From Cunninghamia lanceolata (taxonomy: Eukaryota > Streptophyta > Pinopsida > Cupressales > Cupressaceae), in assembly GCA_027924645.1 (NCBI GenBank), contig BSBN01000763.1, positions 3,162,001-3,226,000 of the forward strand: a stretch of DNA of 64,000 nt, read 5' to 3'. The position numbers were made by a program, and so were the translations under genes. The stretch's first letter is position 1. Every line of letters begins with the position of its first letter. Below are positions 36,555 to 50,122 of the stretch, piece by piece. Under the pieces are notes generated by a model that was not told the DNA's origin, ran no database searches, and worked only from the letters and a program-made list of their open reading frames with translations.

Positions 36555-37090
36555 TCATCCAAAGATAATGTCATCAACAAAAACTACAACCAAGATTTGA
36601 TTATCATTGATTTTAAAATAGAGATTGCTATCAGTAGTGCCTTTACTGAACCTTAATTGCAACAAATATTTGTCTAACCTTGCATACCATGCTCTAGGGG
36701 CTTGCTTCAGTCCATATAATGCCTTCTTCAATCTGCACACCATATCACCTTGGTTTGATAACTAAAACCCTTTTAGTTGCTCAATGTAAACTTCCTATTT
36801 CAACTCACCATTCAAGAATGTAGACTTCACATCCATCTGATACACTTTGAAATCTTTGTGAACTGCAAATGCCATAATATTATGATTGCTTCAATCCTAG
36901 CCACTGGAGCAAAAATCTCTTCAAAATCTATTCCTTCAATTTGAGAATATCCTTTGCACACAAGCCTTGCTTTGTTTCTTATAACTTCTCCATTTTCATT
37001 CAGCTTGTTCCTAAAAAACCCATTTAGTTCCAATGACATTTTTATCATCAAGTCTAGGAACCAATTCCCAAGTTTCATTCTTCTCTATCT
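36555..37090 (-). pseudogene. Copia A reverse transcriptase
   Basis: Minus-strand blocks: [20 protein letters not shown] with [11 protein letters not shown] (36970-36890), LKKALYGLKQAPRAWYARLD (about 36730-36670) and VVVFVDDIIFG (about 36580), an FVDD form of the YVDD motif. Frameshifts lie near 36890 and 36830. Confidence 0.9.
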
Positions 37091-37243
37091 GCATCAGCTC
37101 TTCTTCCAGGCTTTTACCCAATTTTCATCATTGTCAGCTTCATTTACAGTTTTTGGTTCAACCTTTGAAAGCAAACAGTAATTCACGTGTTCTTATGCAG
37201 CTCTTTTCCTTGTTAGTACACCCTTTCTTTTTTCACATATAAT

Positions 37244-38208
37244 CTAATCTTCAGAATGATTAATCCTTACATACCTAGGAATCTTAACAACACTTTTCGA
37301 GGCCTCTTCTTCATCTTGACTGTCTTCTTGCTCAACTTTTTCTTCAATCACTATAGTCATAGGTACATTTGATTCATAGCCACTCAGATCTGATATTCTT
37401 TCTCGGTCTTCATCCACCTTCACATTAGCACTTTCAATGATTTTTTTCAATCTCTTATTATAGCACCAGTAGGCCTTACTCTTGGTAGAGTAACCAAGAA
37501 AAATCCATTCATCACATCTAGCATCAAACTTGCCTAGTTCTTCTTCTCTTCTAATATAATATTTGCTACCAAAAACTTTGAAATACTTCACTGCAGGAAC
37601 TCTTCCATACCATAATTCAAAATGAGTTTTAGAGCTATTACCTTTGAATTGAACTTTGTTTAGGATGTACACAACAATATGTATGGCTTCTCTCTAGTAT
37701 ACTTCTGGTAGGTTAGATTCCTTTAACATAGTCCTAGAAGCCTCCAAAACTATCCTATTCTTTCTTTCAACAACTCCATTCTGCTGAGGAGTCCTAGGTG
37801 CAGACAACTATCTCTTTATCCCTTGTTCTTCATAGAAAATATTGAATTCATTTGATGTGAACTCACCTCCTCTATTAGACCTTAAGCATTTGATCCTCAA
37901 CCATAATTCATTCTCAACCATTGCCTTGAAAACTTTGAACTTGTCTAGGACTTCGGATTTTTCTTTTAAAAAAGTGACCCAAGTCATTCTAGAATAATCA
38001 TCAATAAGGAACATAAATACCCGTCACCTTGTAGACTTCTTGTTCTTGTACGACCACATAAATCTGTATGTACTAGCTCCAACAATCTAGTAGAATATTG
38101 TTCTTTGCTTTTGAAACTTGTTCTTGTTTGTTTCCTGAATTGACACTCCTTGCAAATGGTGTTGGTAGGTTTCACAAGTTTAGGCAGATCTCTTACACCC
38201 TTTTGCAA
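37244..38208 (-). pseudogene. Copia A integrase, second core Asp lost
   Basis: Minus strand: LLELVHTDLCGRTRT (first Asp, about 38090), CLRSNRGGEFTSNEF (about 37880) where Asn stands in place of the usual Asp, and the glutamate region QQNGVVERKNRIV (about 37770). The C-terminal part, VFGSKYYIRREEELGKFDAR and FLGYSTKSKAYWCYN, is in a 142-codon open frame to 37244. Frame breaks are near 38000 and 37800. Confidence 0.88.
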
Positions 38209-39640
38209 AGCTTATCTTCACCAAATTGTCAAAATTGATATGACACATCCTTCTATGCCATAGCCAACTCTCATTTGTCTGAGCCAATAAACAATAATCA
38301 TTAGTTCCTCTTAATTGGTAAATGTTACCTTTTGTCTTCTTACTGGTAGCAATCACTATTCCAGAGCTTTCCATGATCTTGCACCCATTATTTTTCAATC
38401 TCAGATCATAACCTTTGTCACACATCTGACCAACACTCAAAATATTATGCTTTAAACCCTTCACATATAGGACATTATCCATGTTGTGCTTTCCATCAAA
38501 AGAAATAGATCCTTTTCCACAAATCTTACTAGCTGCATTATCTCCAAACCTAACTGGTCCTCCATCATACTTTTCTAAACTCACAAACTTACTTTTGTCA
38601 CCAGTCATGTGATGTGAGCATCCACTATCAATAATCCATTCATCCTTATCTTTCTCAACCTGAACAACCAAAGCACTTTCTTCCACTAGTTTTTCTTCCT
38701 TCACATAGCTAGCAGGTTTAGTAGACATAGGTTCTTTAATTGCAATAAACAAGCATTTATTTGCACTAGTACTAGCATCATTAGATTCATCATCTATCAC
38801 ACCTTCATCATCAAGATCTTTAGAAAAGTAGCATTTCTTTAGAACCCTAGGTCTATTCTCAAATCTTTTTTTATTCCTTTCAATTCTCTCAGGACATCTA
38901 GAAGCGTATTGACCAACCTTACCACATGTAAAACATTTGAAAGGTAATTTTCCTTTAAACTTACCAGAACCTCTTTGCAGTCTGTCAACAAAGTTGGCTT
39001 CAATTTCATCAAGCTCATCATTAGGTTCCACCTTGTACTTCTTAGCTCTGGAGATCTTTTCTGAAGTGCTGACTTTGAAAGAAGTCTCAACCTTCGGTAG
39101 AGCATCACCAAATTCTCTCATCCCAAAGGCTATAAGCTTTCCAAGTAACTGATCCTTATCAACTTCTTTTACAGTCATCATTTCTTCAATTGTATCTACC
39201 TTGTGACTGTAGGACATAGGTAATGACCTAAGAATTTTCATCACAACTTCCTTCTCATCAATAGTTCCTCCTATACCTTTTATTCCATTGACAAGTTCAT
39301 CAACCTTTTGCATGTAGGCTATTATGTTTTCATCTTTGCTCATCTTTAAACCCTCATATTTCGCTTTCAGGCCCTGCAATTTGGCTCTTTTTACAGATTC
39401 ATCTCCTTCATATAGATTTTTCAGCTTTTCCCAAAATTCATTAGGAGAATCTAGATCCATGACCTTTACCAGCTTAGTGTCAGACAAGGCACTTAACAGA
39501 GTATCTCTAGCTTTTATATTTAACTCATATTCTTTGATTTCATCTTCAGTTGTTAAACCATTCTGAGGCATGGTATACTTTGTCTCTATCACTTTCCATA
39601 CTCTAGAACCAAAACAAAGGAGATGGATTTTCATTCGCAC
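38180..39640 (-). CDS. Copia A gag-protease polyprotein segment (486 codons, open)
   Basis: Gag domain of the UBN2 type (LNIKARDTLLSALSDTKLV, EFWEKLKNLYEGDESVKRAK; residues ~30-160), a basic linker, one zinc knuckle CFTCGKVGQYASRC (residue ~235; Tyr where His is usual), then the aspartic protease with an intact DSGCSHHMTG (residue ~342), and the pre-integrase motif WLWHRRMCHINFDNL near the end. Gag forms the particle and protease cuts the polyprotein. The true start is probably a little upstream, between 39640 and 39754; a break near the beginning is possible. This is the best-preserved coding part of the nested cluster. Confidence 0.88.
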   Translation of the reverse strand: MRMKIHLLCFGSRVWKVIETKYTMPQNGLTTEDEIKEYELNIKARDTLLSALSDTKLVKVMDLDSPNEFWEKLKNLYEGDESVKRAKLQGLKAKYEGLKMSKDENIIAYMQKVDELVNGIKGIGGTIDEKEVVMKILRSLPMSYSHKVDTIEEMMTVKEVDKDQLLGKLIAFGMREFGDALPKVETSFKVSTSEKISRAKKYKVEPNDELDEIEANFVDRLQRGSGKFKGKLPFKCFTCGKVGQYASRCPERIERNKKRFENRPRVLKKCYFSKDLDDEGVIDDESNDASTSANKCLFIAIKEPMSTKPASYVKEEKLVEESALVVQVEKDKDEWIIDSGCSHHMTGDKSKFVSLEKYDGGPVRFGDNAASKICGKGSISFDGKHNMDNVLYVKGLKHNILSVGQMCDKGYDLRLKNNGCKIMESSGIVIATSKKTKGNIYQLRGTNDYCLLAQTNESWLWHRRMCHINFDNLVKISFAKGCKRSA

Positions 39641-39737
39641 CTTTCATAAAGCATAATCTGTCCCATCAAAATGTGGAGCTTCCTTCTTAAAAGACATCCT
39701 AGATTGACCTCAAGATGTTAGGCTTACTTCCAAGGAA

Positions 39738-39754
39738 CTGACTCTAGTACCAAT
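39738..39754 (-). promoter_or_regulatory. Copia A primer binding site
   Basis: Element sense after the LTR end (CAACA) reads ATTGGTACTAGAGTCAG. It resembles TGGTATCAGAGC with a swapped TC/CT and one more change, and stands where the initiator tRNA-Met site is expected. Confidence 0.65.
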
Positions 39755-41137
39755 TGTTGAAATGCACAAGACAACTAAGAGGGGGGGTGAATTAGTTGTC
39801 TCTAAAACTTTAATCACTTATCAACACATTAAATGCTCAATTACTATTATTAAGATTTAACCATGGAAACATAAAACAAGAAGCTCAACACAATAACACA
39901 TTCAACACATGAGACACCAGATTTTTACATGGAAAACCCTATAAGGGAAAAACCACACTAGGTGTTAGCCCACATATATAAATATGTTATAGCAATACCA
40001 AAAAGTAGAGGCCCACTGCCCAAAATGCTCACTTCAAATATTAGGGCTCACTACCAAGATCGGCTAACTGCCAAGGGGTGGTTCACTGCCAAGGGTTGGA
40101 GAACTGATTTGATAGCATCTACTCCATGCCTAGGTTTAATTCCATTGAAGCATAGTATAACTCCTCTGCTCTACTCTTCTTACACTTTCGCACTTATCTT
40201 TTCATTTTCTCTTAAGGACATCTTTTTTACAACTTCATTTGATGTTTTTATCCACTTCACCAACCTTGGAATGCACATCAAGGTTGGCATTACATTCCTC
40301 AACCATTGGAACAATCTCCAAGGTCGACATTACAAACATACATAAAAATAGGTTTGGACCTAAACACAAAATTTGCTAAGGAAAGATGTATGCAGATCAT
40401 GTTATGCGTTTGCTGGGACTCAAGTGCAATCTTCCACGCCAAGACATGCTTCCATAATCTTTGATGTATTTCTGCAAGTAGTGAAATTAACCAAGTCAGC
40501 CAAGACTAGTGTTAACATTAAGTCTTTTAAGAATAGTCTTCATTTATGATCCAAATTTCTCTTTGTGGACCAATCTAAAGGTAGGAACACGATCAAGAGA
40601 CATCCACAAACACATTGTAATCACTAGGAACAACCGCACAATCTCTAAGCACTCTGCCAAGAAGATTCTTCAAAGTGGAGCACATAAACAACACTGTCAG
40701 CTATTGTCATAAATAAAAGATCGTTTGCAGACCACCAAATCATGAACCATTGGAGTTAAAGGCACTTATCATCATTACAAACTTGATTCCAAAACTACAA
40801 ATTGAAATACTTAAATGCAAAGCATACCAAATATACAAAAAAGTAGTTTTCACTTTGGTGAACATAACTCACTCAAATCATCATACTGGAGGATCAAACT
40901 TAGAACATAGCATCTTCAGACATGTCTCTAACTAACTTCCAATCCACAAAAAAAGATATTCATTTTACAAGAAATGTGGAGCAATCTATTAGACTGTTCT
41001 ATTGTATCAAGATGCTTATTATCTTCAACACTTAACTCATTACAAGAAAGCATCAAAACAAGAGCACAGTTGACACCAATGACAACACTGATATGTTGAC
41101 ATCAATGACAACACCACTTAGGCACATACTTGCAACA
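39755..41137 (-). repeat. Copia A, 5' LTR
   Basis: 1383 bp, plus-strand ends TGTTGAAATGCAC and TTGCAACA. Compared with the 3' LTR it lacks about 50 bp, mainly near 40010 and 40820. Confidence 0.9.
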
Positions 41138-41142
41138 ATCTC

Positions 41143-41849
41143 TTCAACAATTCCAACTCATAGTTAGTAGGTACGAACCGATTCTTCAATTTTGTCACCA
41201 TCCTATCCCATTTTATGATTTTCTCTTTTCCTCTTCTATTTCTATCCAATTGAACTTATTTCCACCGAATAGCAACATGTCCTTTTAACTTAGTTTTTGC
41301 AAATCTTACTCTTTCTAGATCTTCTATTTCCTCATATTCAAAGTATTCCTCCATGTCATTTATCTAATCAATCAATTCCTCAGGGTTCAAATTTTCAGTA
41401 TAGTTTGAAATTTCCATTCTAGATCTCTTACCAATCTTAGAAATAGATTTCAAAATCTTTACCTGATCTTATTCTTCTTCTAGAGTTTCTTCATTTTGGT
41501 CAGTAGCTTGAACTCTTAATTCATCATCATCACTCTCATCTTCATGTCTAGGGTTTATACCTCTTCTTCTATCCTCTTCTATAGCATTCAATCTAACTTT
41601 TGTTGTTCTCATCATCTCTATCATTCTTCCATTCTTCTAGCAACATTGGCCATAGCAGACATCCTCCTTGGTGGCATCACTTCCTCAGATCCAGTGCAAC
41701 TACCTCAATTCAGTGATCTGACTACAAGGTTGCAACTACCTCACAATCGACACTCTATTGACAAACACATGCATACTACCTTAGGTCGGTAATTTGTTCA
41801 CTTCAAGATCTTCCAGAATGCCTTTTCTCCCATAGGATTCACAAACTTC
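41143..41849 (-). pseudogene. Element G gag, N-terminal part
   Basis: The minus strand from about 41690 contains MPPRRMSAMANVARRMEE, an acidic stretch (EDESDDDELRVQATDQNEE), then ELIDINDMEEYFEYEE-like sequence with a stop and the capsid start ERVRFAKTKLKGHVAIRWK (41310-41270). At 41143 it stops at ELLKR and continues at 33857 with FQNLRQKEK, showing the exact copia A insertion point. Confidence 0.82.
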
Positions 41850-41861
41850 GCTCTGATACCA
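41850..41861 (-). promoter_or_regulatory. Element G primer binding site
   Basis: The minus strand reads TGGTATCAGAGC exactly, the standard site for initiator tRNA-Met, a few bases from the LTR end. Confidence 0.92.
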
Positions 41862-41866
41862 CATGG

Positions 41867-42534
41867 TGTAGTCATGGATGGAGGGTCTAGAGAATGGACT
41901 ATCCAACCATGCAGCCTGAGTAAACACAAAGGAAACAACACAAGGAATCAAGCAACAAATGACTATATTATGACTAAATATCATGAACAAGTACAATATT
42001 CATATGTTGGTAACACGCAGATTGTTATGGGCTCATAGGCCTGTCCTCTAACAAAATTACATAAAAGATATAGCTTTGAAGTGGCTTCCACAAATCCACA
42101 ACTGAAGACTAAAAACTTTATATCATATTCACCATCATACTACTCATCATACTACTACTATCCTAATGCATCTAATGAATGCTTATATCATCTCCCAACT
42201 CAAGGAATGCTCCACGTTGGCATTAAGAGGGTTAAAACTCTAATACATGATGAAACATGTAGGTCAGCCTACAACATGTGGTAATACTCTATGAATGGAG
42301 GAAACACGTTATGGTTCTCAATGAAGGTCTATCTAATCCCATATTGCATTATGAGATGTTTCATTTAGCTCTGCAAGTCATAGAAATGCTCTACAAACCT
42401 TTATGATCATATTGAATGTTGAATGCTCTATTATGTGAATTCTGATAATGTTCTGATAGCAATATTTCTCAACAGACAATTCCAAACCTCATGAAATCTA
42501 GCTATGATGTAGATGACATAGTGTAGAGTATACA
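41867..42534 (-). repeat. Element G, 5' LTR
   Basis: About 668 bp, matching 16465-17135. Element-sense start is TGTATACTCTACAC; the end is ATGACTACA or, if three bases further, ACTACACCA (41864). The right limit is set by where the two LTRs stop matching. Confidence 0.82.
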
Positions 42535-44400
42535 CTATGTCTCTATAATGCAACAACATTTATAACCTCCCGAATGATCATACAAACCCTTATCTCTCCT
42601 TGTGTACAAGTTTGATAATTTCTCTACAAGTAAACTCTATCACATATCGTAACTCAATCACCTCTTGTGTAAACTTACAATCAGAACCATTCACATATCA
42701 ATAGTTCAACATTACTTCTTCAACATTATAATCAGGCCTACACTTTTACATATTGAAATAGCACTTCAACTTTGAGCCCTATCACCTTGAGGTCCATTCT
42801 ATCTTAGAATCCCTACAAGCATTCACAAAGAAAATCCTTCATACAATTATGCCACCAAGACTTCAAACAAAAGCCAAGCTGTGACCATGTCCTGCAAACA
42901 TCATTACATAGCATACATCCCTTGTCCATGAGTCTCTTCATTTACAAAATAAATGTTCATCTATCTTTTCAAAATTCATTGTTAAAAAAAATATATGAAC
43001 AACCCCTCTCATAAACTAGAAATCACATTTCAACTTTGAGCCATTCAAAACCACAGTATACACCTCTATTGTTAACAATTTGCACATAGGTGTATAGGTA
43101 TGTCTTTGTGGAACATGAATCACCATGTTTCATCAATCCTTCTATCCAATAGAATGAGCAATGAATTATACTGGCCCATCTGGTCGGTTGCACAACTGTT
43201 TGCAAGCAATTACAACTCCTAACCATCAAATTTGATCACTGAAGATGGACTACTGGCATTTGAAAAGACTTTAAATTTCAACTGTTGGATCTTCTGTTTG
43301 CGCATTGGCATCTTTAAAACATAACCTTAGATATTAAATTTAAGGACCTGATGACTTGGTTAGCTGGTTATCAAGAAGTTACCCAGCCGGTGGTTTTTAT
43401 GACTTAAAGACCCTTTAGGGAGTCACCATAAGTGACATGACCTACAATGAAAGGCCACCTTTGAAAAATAAATAAAGTGCATGACCATTGGGAGCTAGGC
43501 TTTAGTTTAGACTTAGAATGATTTTAAGGACTAGATTTAGGGTTTGGATCTCAAAAATATTAAACCCTAGTCTAGACATATAAAGATCTGATCAAATCTT
43601 TTCACCATTGAACCACTAAGAAGTCTTTCATGACAATGAATGGTATAGAAGTCTTTTGACATAAGTTTTAGGACATAGTAAATACCTAGAGTTCCTTAGG
43701 GTTTTAACATAGAAACTTAGGGTTTTAGTTATTAGGTCATAGAATCAATGAAGTCTAATAAAAAACCCTAACCATGCATATCAATGAAGTCCCCTTCTCA
43801 ATCAAATCTAACCTTACCACCTGATAATGAACAAAGTAAACCAATGTGAGTGAGCTCTCTGTATGAATGACTACTACATAGGAACCAAGTGAACCAATGT
43901 GAGTATATTCTCTGCATGAATGACATCAACAAATTCTTGTGATCCTGTGAACACTTGAAGCACCAACATATATAATAAACATGATGATATGAACAATATA
44001 TATGAGCAACATGACTATTTCAACACCATGACAGAGATCGTGAAGAAGATCCAACATGTATAAGCAACTGATGATACCAACATGACTATTTCAACACCAT
44101 AAAGGAGATCTAAAACCATGATGAAGATCAAAAACAATATATCAACCTCTGAGATCATATCAACACCATGTCAACATGACAATTCAATTGTCAACTCCAA
44201 CACCATGTGAACCTGAGAGACCTTTTGACATCAATGACAAACATCATTCCAAAGTCAACACTGAGATATGTGTTGCCCTCATGAGAGGTCTAGGTATGTG
44301 GTTCTAGTCTTGATGTGCCCCTTGTCTATCTTGCAAAGAGCCACTACCTCTACCCTAAAAATCCAAAATGTCAAAGTAATTAGGAATCTGTTTGAGGATG
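42535..44400. other. Anonymous sequence right of element G
   Basis: No gene, LTR pair or named repeat is recognised. There are short open frames only (for example 43229-43023, minus), without family resemblance. Confidence 0.4.
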
Positions 44401-44720
44401 AACTCACAATAGAGTTTCCTCAAGAAATATTATTATTACAAGGATGTTCATCAAATACCATGTACCATCTATCCCAAAAGTTTTTAGATATACCATTGTG
44501 CACACAACAATAAATCAGGAACTGTTTGCAACTCTCTTCTAGTGTTTGGCCAATTTTAGGATTGATAAAATGTGCATATAATTGAGATTCCATAATTTTT
44601 TTGTCATTAACTTGTTTGTAAGACAATTTGTCAACATAGTATTTATGACTCATTTCCCTATAGCTATTCCATTCGGTGATTTAGTTTGTCACCAAATCAA
44701 TATGAGAAACAATGACATCT
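44390..44720 (-). pseudogene. Unidentified protein fragment
   Basis: A 77-codon minus-strand frame (44653-44420) continues in frame past its first Met to about 44710 (one stop) and past its end to about 44340. It contains INPKIGQTLEESCKQFLIYC and NFWDRWYMVFDEHPCNNN, which have normal protein composition. I do not recognise the family; a decayed transposon or integrated element is possible. Confidence 0.3.
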
Positions 44721-45360
44721 AATGACTTGGCAAGGGCTCTCCTGCGATTAGCGCTTCCATTTGGAGTATTTAATGTTTCAATTAGGGTTTCCATTTGTTT
44801 TTTATTTTCTTCAATTCACCCTAAATAGTTTTCTTATGTGTCTCTTTAATCGTGAGGACATGAAGGGGGGGGGGAATTTTGAGGGTTCTCCTTAGTTTGA
44901 GGGGGTTGTTTTGAGCCTCCTCTACTGGATTAGCATTTTGTGGTGCCCCATTAGCTGAAAATTCAAGATAAAAAAGCAATCAAAACATTGTAAAATTAAC
45001 AATTTCTTTTCAAATTCACAAAACACTAACAAACCATACCTTGTTCAGCTGCTACACTCTCTACATCCCATGCACGACATCCTCAAGAGTGGGATTGATG
45101 AGGTGGCATGGTGAATTGTTGATTTCCCTTTGAAATTGTTGATTCCCCTTTGTTATAACATGCTCGTGGTAGCATAGGTGAAACCTATAGCCAAATTTTG
45201 CAAATGAGCCATGGATTTCACTTTTTCTTGATTTATTTGGGTAACCTAAAAGACGAGCATGTTGTAATGTGCTCGCATTTTAGGCTTGGTAATACCAAGA
45301 CATAACACACTCTCATGGCTCCTATGGGACCAAAAAGGGGTTGTGGCCACTTTTTGGTCC
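44721..45360. other. Anonymous sequence
   Basis: No gene seen. A run of about eleven G at 44865 and GC-poorer flanks are the only features. Confidence 0.35.
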
Positions 45361-45365
45361 CCCAT

Positions 45366-45900
45366 CTTTGTGCATTGACCCTTCTATTAAGTTGGAGAAA
45401 ATTTAGAGGACATTCCTCTAGTCTATTTTAGAAGAAAAAAGAAGGTTGGATTTGGTTTCCTAGGATCAAGATTGTTTACCAAGGAAATTGGGGGTCCTAG
45501 ATCTCAGAAAGCTAAGATTGTTCAATTTGACTAAAGTTGGAAGGACATTTTTCAAGGAGAAGTCATGGACCATCATTATAAAGTTGAAACATAAGGTGAA
45601 TAACAACTTCATTTATTTTCTCTTGAGTGACTCTCTTTGTGATGGGTCCCACTTCTAGAATGGTCTATGCAAAGGTAGAAATCTTCTTTGGAAAAGTGTT
45701 AAGTGGAATTTGGGAGTTGACAAAAAGGTTCTCTTTTAGAAAGGAAAGTGGCTCTTGGATTTACCCCTTGCTTCCCTTGAATTGCTTTAACCTTTATGTG
45801 ATACTCTTAAGGTGACTATATGTAGTAAGGTTGGAGATTACCTAGAGACTAGGGTTTTTTTTAAGACATGGAGAAACTTGAACTTGGTCAATGCCTCTCC
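45366..45900 (+). pseudogene. L1-type LINE fragment (end of RT and zf-RVT region)
   Basis: The plus strand has RRLDLVS(stop)DQDCLPRKLG, then LRKLRLFNLTKVGRTFFKEK, SVKWNLGVDKKVLF and LEL(stop)PLCDTLK, the order of the C-terminal part of plant L1 ORF2 proteins. Nearly all stops (at about 45385, 45400, 45466, 45656, 45737) fall at positions where the family has Trp, as TAG. No target duplication or tail was defined. Confidence 0.75.
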
Positions 45901-47750
<1,850 letters not shown>

Positions 47751-47770
47751 TGCATGGAAAAGATGACAAG

Positions 47771-48080
47771 GTCACCCTTGGAGATCCTAGTTAAGTTGTA
47801 GGGTTTCCTAGGGAGATCCCAAAGGTAATAGGGGTGACCTAGTTCAAATGGTTTGGACAGATGGTTTGAAGGTGTAAAAGTGGTCTTGAAGGGATGAAAA
47901 TGGTTTTGGACACCTAAAATGAGGAACACTAGTCATGAAAAGTGGTTTTCCCTTTTTACTAAGGCAAGTCACCCTTGGAGATCACACTTTCGCTATAGGG
48001 TTGCCTAGGGAGATCTTACAAGATATAGGGGTGACCCAGCTAGAATGGTTTAGACAAGTGGTTAAGAGGTATGGGGGACC
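47771..48080. repeat. Two-copy tandem repeat, period ~197 bp
   Basis: GTCACCCTTGGAGATC recurs at 47771 and 47968, followed by matching CTAGGGAGATC and TAGGGGTGACC blocks for about 110 bp. No gene overlaps it convincingly. Confidence 0.7.
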
Positions 48081-48099
48081 TTGGAAGGTCAATTGGATG

Positions 48100-49265
48100 G
48101 TCAAAAAAGAATGTCTGATGAAAAATCCCCTTGGGGGAAGTGAATTTCCCCTCTTGTGAGGTGGACTATCTATGTCATTAGGGTTGGCAAGTGACGGGTG
48201 GTTTGTCAGAAATGGGTTACTTGGACAACAAGAAATCATGCAATATCTTAGAAGGCTAGCTTGAATGTTAGGGAGGCACAAACAAAAACAAAAATATTTG
48301 AAAATGTGTCGCCAAGAGAGAAGTTGCTAAGAGGTATATATAATTCATGCTTACATATACATGATTAGGACTCTAACTCATCATAAGACTACCATGTAGG
48401 CCTGTGCACCTTTTTCATACTTACATAGTTTCCCCCTTAGGGATAGTAGTTTACATAAAAGGTAGGTACTATTCCTGAAGAATAGCCTATACCTTTGTCA
48501 TTGTCCTACATCTAGACCTAATATACAAACTAGTTCAAGCATAAGTCAAATATAAGATTTAAGTAAATACTAGGAGGGAGAATTCAAAATGTACCATAGA
48601 TGTTGAGTTTACTTGAGTCATCTCACCTTGTTGTGACAACTTGTAAAGATTATAAAAACATGCCATATGAGGATAAGAGCCTAGACAAGGGATCACAAAC
48701 ACATGCTAAGCTAGAGAGGAGAGGAACAAATCATCTTTTTATTACAAATTTTGAAGGAATGTATTCTATTTTTAGGTATTTTTGAAAATCTTTACAACAT
48801 TTTAAGTTTTTTTGACTTTCTAATTTTTATGGTTTTTTTGGAGTTTTTACAATGGTCTAACCTCACATCTTGAGGTATTTGAGAGACCTATGTTTAATGA
48901 AGAGATTTATACCCTTTCCCCCTTGCATGGGGAGATTTGCATGCTTGAGTGCATAATTTCTCTTTTGACTTTGTTGGAGGAGTGACTTGTACTCAAACAT
49001 TGTTATTCACCTATCATTGCAAGACCTGATTGGTTGAGATCTATACTTAGCTTTGGTCAATATATTGTACTTCACTTTCCTTCCTTGTGCACATGGTTGG
49101 CTAGAGTATTTATTTATGTTGTTAAGATGCATACTTACGATTATCACACAAGGATGATATAGTTATTGTCTTTTTCTTGTATGATTGAGATGCAAAATGT
49201 AAAATGTATGGATGAGAAACACATGTGGATGCAAATGTAATACATCTTTTAGATACTTTCTAGTT
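48100..49265. other. Anonymous AT-rich sequence
   Basis: No gene, LTR or named repeat was recognised. Confidence 0.4.
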
Positions 49266-49651
49266 CTAAGTATGGCATGAGTTATGACATTAATTATTGC
49301 TTGATTTTGATAATATGTAGAACTTTTGCATATGTAAGAAGTGATAGGAGAATTAGTAGAACTATCTACTTGAGAACTTTTAGTTTCGCAAAATGAAAAG
49401 CTTAATTTCTTTTTAAAAATAGAGTGATTATTTACCACTTTTGCGTATGTAAGAAGTGATAGGAGAATTAGTAGAACTATCTACTTAGAACATGTAGTTT
49501 CACAAAATGAAAAGTGTAACCATCTATTACGTTGTAATTTCTTACAACTTTTAATTAATCTACAACATAAACAAAAACAATATAAGCACATTACTTTCTC
49601 TCAATCATTCCATAGTTCTCTAAAATTTATTTTTTTTAGGTGGGTGGGAGG

Positions 49652-49797
49652 CTATTCTTAAACATCATCCACTTCAACAATCAAAGGTTAATTTTAATCA
49701 ATAAAAATAGGACAAATATATACCATTTTTGTTATGAATGAGGTGTAAAATTACTATTAATTGTTTGACCATTAAAATAGATAATATTTAAGTAGAG
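49652..49797. mobile_element. MITE, ~146 bp
   Basis: Ends are CTATTCTTAAACATCATCCACTT and, inverted, CTCTACTTAAATATTATCTA. D2 lacks it. The same family recurs at 62883-63029 and, partly, near 54910-55300. Confidence 0.65.
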
Positions 49798-50122
49798 AGA
49801 TGGAAAAATCTGATTTAATTATTGAATAGTGTGAAAAAGCATGTTCATTTCAATCGTACTATTACTAGAAACTGCCATTTGATTGAATAAAAATAATGAT
49901 GACGTTCTGTTGAGAAAATGGCATCCAACCTGCAGATATTTTTAGTAAGATATCATAAATATATAGCAGGTGGTTTTTACCTTCTAAATTAATCACGGAG
50001 CATACGGAACAAAAATGTTGCACTCATGGTGACAGATAAAGTCTATGTCATCGATACAAACCTCCCCCAGATCTTATCTCTGTAAGATCTGACACGCGTA
50101 ATTTCACAGCTTTACTAATTTC

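Larger units (their letters stand above)
33858..41142 (-). mobile_element. Copia A: Sirevirus-like Ty1/copia element inserted in element G
   Basis: LTRs at 33863-35293 and 39755-41137, target duplication ATCTC at 33858-33862 and 41138-41142, a primer site beside the 5' LTR and several polypurine tracts before the 3' LTR. Minus-strand coding order is gag, protease, integrase, RT, RNase H. The 486-codon gag-protease frame is open. An Asp to Asn change in the integrase core and a few stops make this copy inactive. LTR features match element S. Confidence 0.93.
16465..42534 (-). mobile_element. Element G: Ty3/gypsy chromovirus split by three nested insertions
   Basis: LTRs at 16465-17135 and 41867-42534, a tRNA-Met primer site at 41850-41861, then on the minus strand gag, protease, reverse transcriptase, RNase H, integrase and a chromodomain, in Ty3/gypsy order. 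The parts are collinear across the insertions C (17699-23822), B (26672-33007) and A (33863-41137). Removing these and one copy of each 5-bp duplication leaves about 6.3 kb, a usual gypsy length, which supports one original element. Stops and frameshifts are frequent. I could not find a matching target duplication (flanks AGTTG and CTATG), so the outer ends are uncertain by a few bases. Confidence 0.85.

Noticed and set aside
16460..42539. Target duplication of element G
   Set aside because: Flanks AGTTG and CTATG do not match, and shifting the LTR ends by a few bases gives no convincing pair.
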